A stretch of 64,000 nucleotides of DNA from Riptortus pedestris (Eukaryota; Arthropoda; Insecta; Hemiptera; Alydidae): NCBI GenBank assembly GCA_019009955.1, contig CM032229.1, positions 142,995,501 to 143,059,500 of the forward strand, read 5' to 3'. Shown piece after piece: positions 33,770 through 44,820 of the stretch (the stretch's first letter is position 1; every line of letters begins with the position of its first letter). Made by a program: the position numbers and the translations under genes. The notes under the pieces are model-generated. The model saw only the letters and a list, made by a program, of their open reading frames with translations, made no database searches and was not told the DNA's origin.

Positions 33770-33866
33770 ATGTGCATGGCTACCTGTAGGTTACCACCCT
33801 TTTCGGTCCTGGGTGGAGCTAAGGATTATATTTAGTGAGTCCGCTCGCTAAATGAGATTAGTCTAG
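33770..33866 (-). mobile_element. SINE body fragment
   Basis: The SINE body is read on the minus strand (GGGTGGTAACCTACAGGTAG and an AGCGAGCGGACTCACTAAA-like block). Head and tail are missing. Confidence 0.5.
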
Positions 33867-34893
33867 CGTGGGATGAAATGAGTAGATGAGTTCGTGTATG
33901 TGGACAAAATCCATGAATTATATAATACATATGACACACTAATTGGCCTTCGTTTCCTAGCTCAAAACATCACAGGTCAGGAACATGGCGTCGTCGTGGA
34001 ATCACTAAATTTTCATTAATCTGTTTCAATTAGAGTCAGTGTACATTTTTTACGTGTTAGTAACTATCTCTTAGATAACCAAGTTTAGTTTATGCATGAG
34101 TTTGACTAATTGGAAAAACGAAACATGACATTTTTGACTTACTAATGGTTGTTGGGACATACATACCAACTTTTCTGAAAACTATCAACTATTTCTAACT
34201 AAAGTTTGTTTTTGTTCAAATTTATTTTCTCCTTTATTTTCTTAAAGAGCCTTTGGTGTACAATAGTTTCTATTTATCGAATAATCGTATACTCCTTGTT
34301 CAATATATTTGAAGGAAGTCTTATTATTTTATTCTTCTTCGATTTGTTTAATTTTTATTTGAACTTATTTATAACCTACAAGTTTCATTCCTGATTTAAT
34401 TTCATAGTTGATATTTTTTTTTTTGGTAGTTTGTATGAATTTGTTTTAATTTTTCAATTACATAGCACTTGCTCCGAACTATTGTTACGGGAATTTAGTA
34501 ATGTGTTTGACGCAGAATCATCATAAATAATGATATATATTAATAAGGGGTGTCATTAGATTAGAGCTATATATATTAAATAAATAAATAAATAAAAAAT
34601 TAAATACTATTTTTCGTAAAATGTAATTCATTCTTTGCTCAATGATATATGGTTATTTATATTTTTTTATTTGATTTATCCCTCCCTCCATCTATGGCGA
34701 CTAGTCTATATCAACACTGGAATATTGTTAAATGTGTTACCTAATTTGTTGAATTAAACTAAATTATGGGATAATTTATTTGTTTTTTAATAAATAAAAT
34801 ATGATGATTAGATTTTAAATCAAATAGGACAGGCATGTGATATATAAAAACAAATTTTAATGTTGTAATAAGTTATACGTAGGTAGATCTTAA

Positions 34894-34950
<57 letters not shown>

Positions 34951-35379
34951 TTTTCCCTTCTAATGTAGCACAACCTTAAAAATTTGTATAAATCTGGAAA
35001 AACGTAAACGAAGATTTTTTTGAATAGAAGCATATTGTAATATGGTATTTGGCCCAGAAGATATATTACTGAGGAGTTTAATTGAATAAGAAATATATAG
35101 TTATATATAAATAAAAATATATACACTATAATTTCTTCTGCTTATTTTGGACCCTATATTTGTATATTTTCTTCATAGTTTAATGTCAAGTGTCAGCTAT
35201 AAAATAAAATTAAAACCGTTCTATTCATTCAATTATCACCCACAAATATCAAGAAAACTGAAACTAATTTAATGGGGTATGTTATATAGCTTGGAAATAT
35301 AACAATAATAACCAACAAAATATTTAGTAGAATTAATGATATCGTAATAGGATAAAAATCGAAATATAATTTATGCTAA
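33867..35379. other. AT-rich stretch with (TA)n, no gene seen
   Basis: The (TA)n tract is at 34897-34946. The remainder is T-rich with no coding or repeat signature I can name. Confidence 0.5.
34897..34946. repeat. (TA)n microsatellite
   Basis: An uninterrupted TA tract. Confidence 0.95.
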
Positions 35380-35559
35380 ATAAGCTGTGCCACGTGCAAT
35401 AGGACTTATATTGGTGAATTCTCGCAGCAACTGAATAAAACACGCAAAAAGCAAGACGTAAAAAGTATTGTCAATTATGAAAATAAAACTGCTTTGACGG
35501 ATCATTCCATCTCCAAGAAACACACCTTCAATTTTGTAAAAGTTCAAATAATTGATTAA
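35380..35559 (+). pseudogene. Penelope-like element GIY-YIG endonuclease fragment
   Basis: A 59-codon open stretch ends in TAA at 35557-35559. It contains Cys-Ala-Thr-Cys, then Thr-Tyr-Ile-Gly (the second half of the GIY-YIG signature), a basic Gln-Gln-Leu-Asn-Lys segment, and Ala-Leu-Thr-Asp-His-Ser-Ile-Ser-Lys-Lys-His. It finishes Phe-Asn-Phe-Val-Lys-Val-Gln-Ile-Ile-Asp. This is the arrangement of the C-terminal endonuclease of Penelope-like retroelements, where it nicks target DNA to prime reverse transcription. The reverse transcriptase is missing, a stop precedes the frame at 35377, and the usual Arg-x3-His block is degraded. The related motif at 35991-36055 is probably the 3' end of the same copy. 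Confidence 0.65.
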
Positions 35560-35990
35560 GGAAAAAATAATACTTAACGCAAAATAAAGTGAATATTCCC
35601 ATAATAAAAAATAGAAATTAAAACACTAAACAAAAAAAAATACAGAAATTAAATACCTCAATTATATATTCTATAAAATTTAATCTTAAAATAATCCATT
35701 TTAAATTATGATGTGAAATAATCGAGTTCAAGGTTGACGTGCAAATAATCGATCTGTAGCCAGTTGGTTTAACCTGCTTCGGGAATCTCAGTATCAACGA
35801 CCTCCACAGTGAGTCAGGGACTGTCGCAACGAACGTATGAAATAACGAGCATTTCAGAAATGTAAGTAGTAATCTGAAATTAAATTTAAGAAATATATCT
35901 TGTAATTGTAGGCACTTTTTAAAAAAGTATTTAGCAAAGAATTATCGTTGGTCTTTTTTGAATTAGTGTTAGTATAATTTGAAAAAGAAT

Positions 35991-36055
35991 GGCCCCTCAA
36001 GAGGAAGTATTTAAGCCACGAAATTCGTAGGGCAATATGAATAAAGGTTGCGTGA
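35991..36055 (+). mobile_element. Penelope-like terminal motif
   Basis: It reads CCCCTCAAGAGGAAGTATTT, then CACGAAATTCGTAGGGCA and ATGAATAAAGGTTGCGTG. The same motif occurs twice, inverted, at 4125-4305. Its CTNAAGA...CGAAA order resembles the ribozyme-like end of Penelope elements. A family A copy starts 12 bases later. Confidence 0.45.
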
Positions 36056-36066
36056 AAAAATGTTTT

Positions 36067-36162
36067 TTAGCTATTGAGGTTGTACGCGATTTTCGAAATT
36101 TTTCTTCAAATGTCCATCATCGCTCCTACCCAGGAGATGACGAAAATGAGGTTCATTCAAAA

Positions 36163-36238
<76 letters not shown>

Positions 36239-36683
36239 TTGTCTGTTACCACTCTAGCGGTCGTAATTTTTGACTTATCGTAATCAAACTTATATAATCG
36301 TTTTATGCAAAAAGAAAGATCACGTTCGTTAACGGCTGAAATCGGTCCAGGGGGAGGGGGGGTTTAGAGAGGGAGAGTTTCGAAAATTCTTAATATCTCC
36401 GTTATTATGCGTAGAACCAATTTTATTGCAAATGTAATGTTCTATAAATTTGTTCACTATCTTGATTATTAACAGCGATATTTGCATTTTTTAGTTTTCG
36501 CTCTACAGTAAAGCCCCACTCCCATTTATTTCATATTAACAATTTTCTATCATGTTATGGAGCACTTTATTTGAAGCTTAAATACCAAGTATTGTTCTCA
36601 TTGAACTTTTTAGTTTTGAGATAGATGCAAACGTGGCGCTCGTGGGTAACCTGCGTAGTTAACGCAGCCTGCGTGACGGACTT
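36067..36683 (-). mobile_element. Family A repeat
   Basis: On the minus strand the right block is at 36067-36165, but the terminal palindrome is lost (the sequence stops at AATAGCTAA). (TA)n follows at 36165-36226. The internal region has G-runs at 36350-36365, and the left end GTCCGTCACGCAGGCTGCG lies near 36680. Confidence 0.8.
36165..36226. repeat. (TA)n microsatellite
   Basis: The internal microsatellite of the family A copy at 36067-36683. Confidence 0.95.
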
Positions 36684-37458
36684 ATCGGTGACCCTTGTGA
36701 TTAAACTATAAAGAACATATCATTTTTTCTTTATAAATTTTCAGATTAAGACGTAACTTTATTAGATTTAATTACACCAAAGTTCGTTTGCCTTTTTGAG
36801 ACTAGGATATTAAGCCGATTATTTCATGGCAGACTGAAAGACGTTTAGACTTAAAAGTTATTCAATCTCTTCTTTTATCTTTGAAATGTTTTAGAGGTGT
36901 GAGACGGGGGTTGTTGCTAGGTGCAGGAAGAGAATAAGGGTAAATGAGGGTGAATAAAATGAGGAGTGAGGTATCCATTGCTCGCCATTTATTGAGGAAG
37001 CCCCGCAAATGCTGTCGAGCTATTGCCAGCTATTTCCAATCATCTCTTAATAACTCATTCTTTGATACTTTGGGGGTGAAGGAAAATCGTTTTCAATTCA
37101 CCTTGACCCTGAACTTGAGTTAGAGAAGGAAATTATTATTGATTTTTTGCCAGTTGTAGAGTTTTATTTTTACTTTTTAACCCCACTCAAACTATACAAC
37201 GAATCCAGAGTTAATTTTTGATATTTTTCTATGTTTAGGATTGAAATATTTGTTCGTTTTGGGCCGTAAATGGTATTGCTGTTTCAGAAAACTTTTAGCG
37301 GAGCTAATTAGGTTCTACTTAACGAAGGAATGTTTTTGTTTCGTAGGGTTTTAGGGCGAAAAACTACCAGGCCCTGTAATATCTATAACTCACGTGTTGG
37401 TATCCTCAACCAAATCACCATTTTAACAATATAAACGAGGATACAAAAAACTTTAAAT
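36684..37458. other. No recognisable gene
   Basis: Mixed-composition sequence with no repeat end or coding signature identified. Confidence 0.5.
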
Positions 37459-38215
37459 TTAAATTTCATTGTATAAATTCACAATTTTCACAAATTTTAA
37501 CAATTTACCAAGCTCTTTGGGGTCATCTCCAAGGACCACTTCTATATCATTGGAAATATTGCAATCGTTTCGAATATCTGTATACTTATGGCATTCCATT
37601 AATGTGTGGTAGATTGACAAGTCTGTGTCACACTTCCCACAAATCGGAGGTTGATCTTTTGTCATAAGATAACCATGAGTCAATCTTGTGTGCCATACTC
37701 GTAGTCTTCATAAGACCACTTCATCTCTTCTGTTGTCTCTTGTCGAATATTTCCATGGACGGATGGAGATTTTAATAGTTTTTAGTTTGTTGATCTAGGT
37801 TTCGTTCCATATTTGTTGCTAGTTTTTATCAGTTTCTTCTTTGAGTAGTTGATAGAGCTCTGTTGATGCAATTGTTGTTGGGGTGATGGAGTCGAGTTGG
37901 TGGGCTTCTCTGGCTGCTACATCTGCTTTTTCATTTCCATCTATTCCCAGGTGGCTTGGAATCTACATGAAGTACGCGACCCTTTTTAACTCTCGGAGCA
38001 TTTGTATATAATTATGTATTTTTTGTACTATTGGATTGTTTGTAAATAAATCTTTAATACTTCATAGGACACTCAACTAGTCGGTGCATATGAGGAATTT
38101 TTCTTGAGTCGAGTGCTTGCAAATGCAGTGATATAATGCGAACTGAATTGCCAATAGTTCGGCAGAATAGATGGTGGTTAGAACTCATTTAATGTCTACC
38201 TCCAATGAAGCTCAT
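37459..38215 (-). pseudogene. LINE ORF2 RNase H domain and C-terminus, decayed
   Basis: On the minus strand, from about 38215 down, one frame gives a recognisable RNase H domain. Ser-Ala-Glu-Leu-Leu-Ala-Ile is followed by Ile-Cys-Thr-Asp, then Ile-Pro-Ser-His-Leu-Gly-Ile-Asp-Gly-Asn-Glu-Lys-Ala-Asp-Val-Ala-Ala. Next comes Thr-Arg-Leu-Thr-His-Gly-Tyr-Leu, then Cys-Gly-Lys-Cys and His-Thr-Leu-Met-Glu-Cys. The catalytic Glu and Asp positions are still visible. At least five in-frame TAG/TGA/TAA codons interrupt it; one directly follows the conserved Asp. The final 74 codons (37683-37459) are open. This is a Jockey/I/R1-type relic lacking the reverse transcriptase, and the best preserved LINE piece here. 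Confidence 0.8.
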
Positions 38216-41004
38216 ACGTTTATAACACAAGTAGATACTGAAAACGTTTCCAGTTTTACTACTCTAGGTATTTGTATAATTAATCGCCATTTTAAGGGTC
38301 GATATAATTTAAATACTCATATGATGATCATATTGTTATGAAGCTTACATTCATAAATCGATATAAATAAAATTCTAAGTACGTTTCGGCTTCTCACTTC
38401 CGGAGAGACAAAGGCTTTATTTGTGTTCTATGAAAATGGCTAAATAGAATTGAGAATTTTTTTTTCATTCTTAGTATATGTATAAAAGGAGTGAGTTCTG
38501 TTAACTTGCGCAATAGCGCACAAAATATTACCCCCTAACACGAGTAAAATAATACACCCTGTTGCAAACCTCAAGACTGGAGGTATACTTCAATCATTAT
38601 GTATATTGAATTTGTTATATAAAATTGAACTTCCGTTCTGTTTGGTTTTGATATCCCTTTTTGTTTGAATTTAATATAATTTTAGATAATATAAATGTAC
38701 TAGTATATAGGAATAATATATATACATGTTTTTTTATTGTTTATATAATTATATAACCATTTTAAATTTTTACCTTGAATGCTATTTTAATGCAATATTT
38801 GTAGCATAGTATAATATTTGTTGCTTTTTCTTTCTTGTATTTAACGTTTATGTATCTTGTTTAATTTTTATTTTTTTTATTGTTGATAGAGTTTTGTTAT
38901 TTTTATAGTATATTGATTTTATTACATTGTTAAATTTTCATCCAAATCGCCTAGTTGCGGGCGCTCCTGTATAAATAAATAAAATAATCTATATTCTATA
39001 ATATCTTTGACAAAACCCAGAACGATGGTTAACGCAGTAAGCGAATTCCGACTTCCGGTCACCATTTCATCCAAATTTGATGTTACAGAAGGACGCCAAA
39101 GAATTTGAGTATATTTATTTCTCGGAATGTTAAGCTGATGAAATCGTTATATTTTGACGGGAAAGAAGATGTATTTGATTCCAAGGACGATAAAAATTCG
39201 TTAATATTCCACCAATAACTATTCTATGCTTCACGTTTAAAATTATAGTATGACTAATTCGAGGACTTAGCGACTACGTTAGTTCTATATTAGATTCTGG
39301 CGAGAAACCATTATTATTCCAAATCATTTGCGAATAACAGCTATTCTAAATATAAATATGTCACATTTTACATCACGGGTATTACAAATGAGTAATAGCA
39401 GATTTACTGAACATGTTAAACGTTTGTATTGTAATCAATTTGACGAGATCATTTCATGAATAGGTTAATCCTAACTTAAGAATCCCACAGAAAACCTTGT
39501 CAACGATGGTTAACAAAGCTGGTTAAATATATGGAGAAGAGTAAGTAATGAATTTGAGTTACTCTTGGGTGTTTCTTTCGAATTGGGACTATTTTTCAAA
39601 TTGTGGTTGCTGACGATGCAAGAATTTGTCTGTTGTGGCATTGAAACGTATTCTTTTGTATTTTATGAAAAAGTGGGTTTTGCCTTTGAGAAGTCCCCTT
39701 TTGAAGAGAGATCTAGATTTGGGTTTGTGAATGGTGTGTGGGTGAGTCACGAGTGTATTTATCAAAGTGACGGATATGTATGTGGGACATCTGCCCCCGC
39801 GCACACTTTCAGCCCCAACAAACAACAGCATTTTATACGAAAATGCGTGATTTGTTTTCTTTTGTGCAGTTTGTACGCTGTATATTTCAATATTTCAAAA
39901 GCGATTGGAAGGAGATTTAGTTACTTATGCAAGGAGTTGTGAAGGTCCTTGAGGCTCGCTTCTTCAGTTGGGGCATTTTGATTTGTTGAACAAAGAACTT
40001 AGTTGTTAATAGAAAGATTTTCTATAAAATCCGAAAAATACACCCAAAAAAGGTGTGTTCTCAAGCAACAGAAAAATCACAGTAGTAGAGAGGTGAGGTT
40101 GCAAGGCATCGATTTTATACACAGACTACCTTCCATATGACCTCAATAACCACAAAATTGACTAAATAAAATAGTACATTATCACTAGTTATCAGCGAAG
40201 AAAGGACCTTAAGATTCCTTTGAGATAATTCTTGAGAGCAAAACATTTTTTAGGTCACAGCCTCATCATTTGTATTTTTGATACGGAGCATACTTTTTAA
40301 CGCTGGATTACTAAGATTTTCAAATATTTGAAGAAATGTTTGAGCAGTTCTGCTATTTGAATGAAACCCTTGGGGAATTCACTAATAACTGTTGTTAACC
40401 TCAGTATCTTCTTAATAGATAATAGACTCGAAAATATTTATATTGAATACATTATACCTTATTGTTAATGGTTTAACTTTTAGTTAATTATCTTCTGACT
40501 GAACTTTTGGTATAGGACTCGCATTATGTTAGATATTTAGTATTTTGGATTTCAACCGCCACCTCCCCCCCCATGGATCAATTTCAACTGAACAAAATTA
40601 TTAATAAAACTATGAAATTTAGTTTCTGAAACTCATACACCTCGTGATTATTTCTAAATTTGTTTAAGTATGTCAATTTAGTACGGACATATTTTTTTCC
40701 TACATAAGAACTAAAATATGGGCTCCTGTGCCCACATCATTTGAAAATAAATATAACAAAGTAGAATATTTTAAAATTCTATTTGTCATAATTACTTATT
40801 GGATGATTTCTATATTTCTAACATGAATGATTGTTCTACGCCTTACAGATTTCAATAAAAAAGATCCTATGAGTAGTAATGTAGACAGTGTTTATAGAAT
40901 ACAATATTCATTAAAAACTTTATATTTACAAAACTTAGGTACAACTTTTGAGTACGTGAATATTTAGCAGAAGTTTTATTTGTATTATATAGGAATTTAT
41001 GTAG
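38216..41004. other. No defensible gene; possible LINE 3' tail near 38940-38993
   Basis: A CGCC...GGCG mini-hairpin followed by CTCCTGTATAAATAAATAAA at 38947-38990 looks like the 3' end and tail of a LINE. A 125-codon open frame at 39565-39942 (plus) has no recognisable motif and is probably chance. The rest is AT-rich. Confidence 0.4.
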
Positions 41005-41007
41005 TTT

Positions 41008-41080
41008 TTACGAATTAGCAGCTGTATCTGCCAACTCATTCCCAAGTATTCCCACATGGACTTTAGCCCAATGAAAAGAT
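41008..41080 (-). pseudogene. LINE RNase H motif fragment
   Basis: The minus strand reads His-Trp-Ala-Lys-Val-His-Val-Gly-Ile-Leu-Gly-Asn-Glu-Leu-Ala-Asp-Thr-Ala-Ala, the signature final block of the RNase H domain in RNase H-bearing LINEs. Only about 25 residues are convincing. Its sequence differs from the copies at 31213 and 37459, so it is a separate lineage. Confidence 0.6.
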
Positions 41081-42484
41081 AACTTATTTCTGCATTTTCG
41101 ACTTAAGTTAGATTTTGGCAGCACTACAGTCTTTGTTGTAGGGATCTGAAGAGTAATTTTACTGTTCGTAAGTAGTGTTTCTTGTCACTTCGGTTAGTAC
41201 GTTTTCTGTTCAGCTTTTAATAAACTCCTCCCTTGCCCTCTCGTACTAACCCTATTTTATCATTAACCCATTTAATTACTAAGTATCCAATGTATCGATA
41301 TTATTAAGAATATTATTTAAAGTCTTTTTGGAGTTAGACACATGAAATTAAAGAGATACAACAGCCATCGTATATCAACAGTGTGTCACCCGAACTCTGC
41401 ATGCTAGGCTTCTCAAATTTAATATGATTCCAGGAATGTTTATACTATTAACCTCAGCAAATAGATAACAAAATATTGAACCTAAATATAATTATTCGAA
41501 TAAAGTTACGAGCAATATCTTAGCCGAAATTGACTTAAAACATTGTTCTACAGTTTTAACGGTATCAATAAAAACGAAAAGGAAATAAAAAATTACAAAA
41601 TACAAGCGCAGGAAAAAAAAAATGTAAGTGGCATTGGGTATTGGAATAAAAGAAAAACATTCTAATTTAAAGGGCAGTTAGGGAAGAGAGTTTGAACAGT
41701 AACAATCGATACTGTACGGGCAACTGAGGCAATTCAATAAATTATTGACATCTGTGTAATGGTCCAAAACTTTGATAACTGGGGCCTAGATATTTACTGT
41801 TCCCTGAAATGTCCTGTTTATATTTGCCAGGGACCATTTGAGAAACTTAGTTCAATTAGAATTGGCCTAAGTTAACTAATAACCTTAAGTAATGTTATGA
41901 CAATTTTTAGCGACATCTGCTAGGTCAGTTTCCAACTATTATTACAAACTTCCAGCTCCGACTTTGATTTCCAATTGTCGTTCTCTGTCTTTTAATAGGT
42001 TCTATGAGGGTCTTAATTGTATTGAACAGCAAAATCTGTGCTATGATACGTACAATCAACAGCTACTGCAAGATATAACAGCATGTCCAAATATTCCGGG
42101 GCAGAATTGATCTCTGTGATTCAAAGATAATCATTGATTCTTGAAGACACTTATGTTTATCCATATACAGACAATTAGGTTATGTTATCAATGCTTGCAT
42201 TAGTGTAAATCTCAGATGATGTAAACTCCATTACTTCAGAATGTTTCTTGTAAACCCGAGGAAGAAATACTTTCTTATCTTACTAGGAGACAAACAAACC
42301 ACACAATCTGAAATGTTTCTACTGGAACCAGAATGCCATGGCATGGATTACTCCGACAGTAATGCAGCAAGAGAACAGAGAATATGGCACAAATAGTTAC
42401 ACACCACAATTTTATTAAATGTGAAAAACAGCTAATACATCATTTTTATTGAATTACTAAAATTTACACACTTACACACACACA

Positions 42485-42487
<3 letters not shown>
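41081..42487. other. No recognisable feature
   Basis: Mixed, AT-rich sequence without motifs I can name. Confidence 0.5.
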
Positions 42488-42520
<33 letters not shown>

Positions 42521-43237
42521 TGTGTGTTTGTGTATGTGTATTTGTCTGTTATTGATCTAGTGGTAGAAATTTTACTTTCTTACCAAAATCAATATATCTG
42601 CGACATTTAAGGGAAGGGAGGAATCAAAATTCAAAACATCTCTTTTATTATGAGTTGAATAAAAAATATATCTAATGAAATCTTAACAACTTTATTTTCT
42701 ACTCTTTCTGCTTTATGCGTTTTTTCTAAGATTAATATAATATGTAAATATGTTTTGTTAATATCAACATTTATATACAGGTTTCCAGTCTTCAGTCAAC
42801 CCTCTCTCTGACCACCTCAGATTTGCAAGAATCCAATAAATTACGACCCACCTTAATTCAAACTTAACTACGACATATATTTTTCGTATGAGAAGGTAGT
42901 AGCTTTAAACAAAAAAATGAAATATCCCCTTTATTATAGGCTCTCACAAAAAAAGTTATGAAACCAATTTATTAAGAAATATAATATGGTAATATTCGAA
43001 AATTGTTGTTCTATGTACTATTTCGAATATTAAACGAGTTGTTTATATTATTAGTTTTCAGTCTTTAGTTGTCCCTACAGCTACTGTATGACTAATCTCC
43101 TTGTTTCCAGTTTAAATTCCAAGTCCTTTTTACATGAGAAATTTAATAAATAATGTTGGACACAAACAATGTTGTAATCTTACTTATGACATAAACAGGG
43201 AGGTCTTAGTTTACTTAGCACTTGCGTGATGGACTTT
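42488..43237 (-). mobile_element. Family A2 repeat, diverged
   Basis: It starts with (TA)n/(GT)n at 42488-42540, then TTTGTCTGTTATTGATCTAG (compare TTTGTCTGTTACCGCTCTAG elsewhere). An internal region with TTCAGTCTTCAGTC blocks follows, then the left end GTCCATCACGCAAGTGC on the minus strand near 43235. The right end is absent. Older than most copies. Confidence 0.6.
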
Positions 43238-44398
43238 ATTTCATATGCAACATCTGATTGAGTAGATGATTATGTTTCTCTCATATTTTAAAAAGAACAA
43301 TAGTTGGGACATTTTTTCTAAAGTATTATACTGAAAAATCACACATAAATTCAACGCAAAAGTAATCACATAAAATATACTTAAGTTTGCGTAACTTCTG
43401 TTCTGACATACATTCATTTTCCACATGAGAGTGCTAATTGATTTTTCAGTTTTAAAATTCACATTCTTTCTATAAAAATGTATTATTTAAGTTCTATGTA
43501 TATATATGTCATGTTTGGGTAATAAGAGTTGCCCAAGGAAGGTGTTTTATTTATTAAATTGCTGGTTTAACACTGAACAGAATAATGCATTCATCTGGAT
43601 GCCTGAATGATTCTTAATTAAAAACAAAGAAAGTATATATATTACTGGAAGTAACTTCCTACATAGACAACAAACAAATAATTTACCAACTAATGTATTT
43701 AAACAGGAGAAACAATTTTAAAGGAGAAACAATTCCGACCAAAATTTAAAATTGAAAAAACTTTTAACAATCGAACGTGGAGCAAAAAGCGGACACCACA
43801 TGATGCAAATGAGTGGGTAGATGGTATAAGTTTTACCATAAATTGAGCGAAAGCAATATAAATGTAAACAAGGGTACGCTCATAATTTCGACATTCAGGG
43901 GGGGGGGGCGATACTTTGATATCACCGATCCAGTGTTTTACCTCCAAGCCCTCACAATATGTGTCGGTTTGCTCTCAAAAATTATATCTCTCTGTCCAAT
44001 GTAGTCCGTGATTTCACAGAAATGTCATAAATACTTTGAACTATAGTTTTGAGTGAATAACTGCAATGCTGTTGATAAATTTCGATTACTGTTAATTTGT
44101 TCGTAGTTTGGGAAATTTTTACGCCCTTGGTTGGAGCAAATCAAATATTGTAATCGCTAAAATTTTCGGTTTTCAGATTTCTACGGAATTATCGCTGAGC
44201 ACATTTTGACTAGTTCGGTATGACGACTGCACGTACGGAATGTACCTACTAACATATTTCGTCTGTATATCGTATAACATAATTGGCTTGCACTAGAATA
44301 TTGAACTTTGGAATCTAGTACAAGATTGTGCATCTTCTCGTTTGACCATATCCGACAAATAGCTAAAGGTGTTATATATTGGTATAGAACAATTTTTG
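43238..44398. other. No recognisable gene
   Basis: A poly-G run at about 43900 is the only notable patch. The small open frames overlapping it on both strands are probably chance. Confidence 0.45.
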
Positions 44399-44399
44399 T

Positions 44400-44600
44400 T
44401 CATAATAGATTGATGGCGGAGGGGGGGGTAATGGGTAAAACACATAAAAATCATAATATTTCTATTACTATGAATTAGAAAATTACAAATAACCAAAGTC
44501 CTTCGAAAAGTAATTTCCTTTAAATGTTGATCTTTGCATTTGTTCTGGATCTCCGACTTTAATGGAGATATTTGCATTTTTTTCTAATCAACTCCCGGTA
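44400..44600 (-). mobile_element. Family A internal fragment
   Basis: It contains the G-run block, ATAATATTTCTATTACTATG and TGGAGATATTTGCATTTTT, which occur in this order and orientation inside other minus-strand A copies. Both ends are missing. Confidence 0.45.
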
Positions 44601-44751
44601 AAATCCCTCTAATAATCTCCCGTTTTTCACTTTGAGTAACTGGACCCGGTCTCGTATTCACATGGAATTTCGATTCCTTTTTACATAGGGTTCCTACTAT
44701 GGGCAAAATAGAGAATAGATTGTGAGATCACAGAAAGCTGGGGAAAGCAGA

Positions 44752-44820
44752 TATGAAAGTCACAATTGTTCGGTTAACTGTGCTTGTACTTTCGGCAACT
44801 GATGCTGCCATCTTCAGACC
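44752..44820 (-). ncRNA. Second degenerate hammerhead-like motif
   Basis: The minus strand has CTGAAGA, one T, a GGCA/TGCC hairpin, GAAA, and a stem III formed by AGT.ACA and its partner with a one-base bulge. A pyrimidine follows. The layout, including the extra T, is the same as at 32295-32356 although most bases differ. I read it as the ribozyme-bearing end of a Penelope-like element. Stem I is poor. Confidence 0.3.

Noticed and set aside
39565..39942. 125-codon open frame on the plus strand
   Set aside because: No recognisable domain, composition like the surroundings, and an overlapping frame of similar quality on the other strand. Probably chance.
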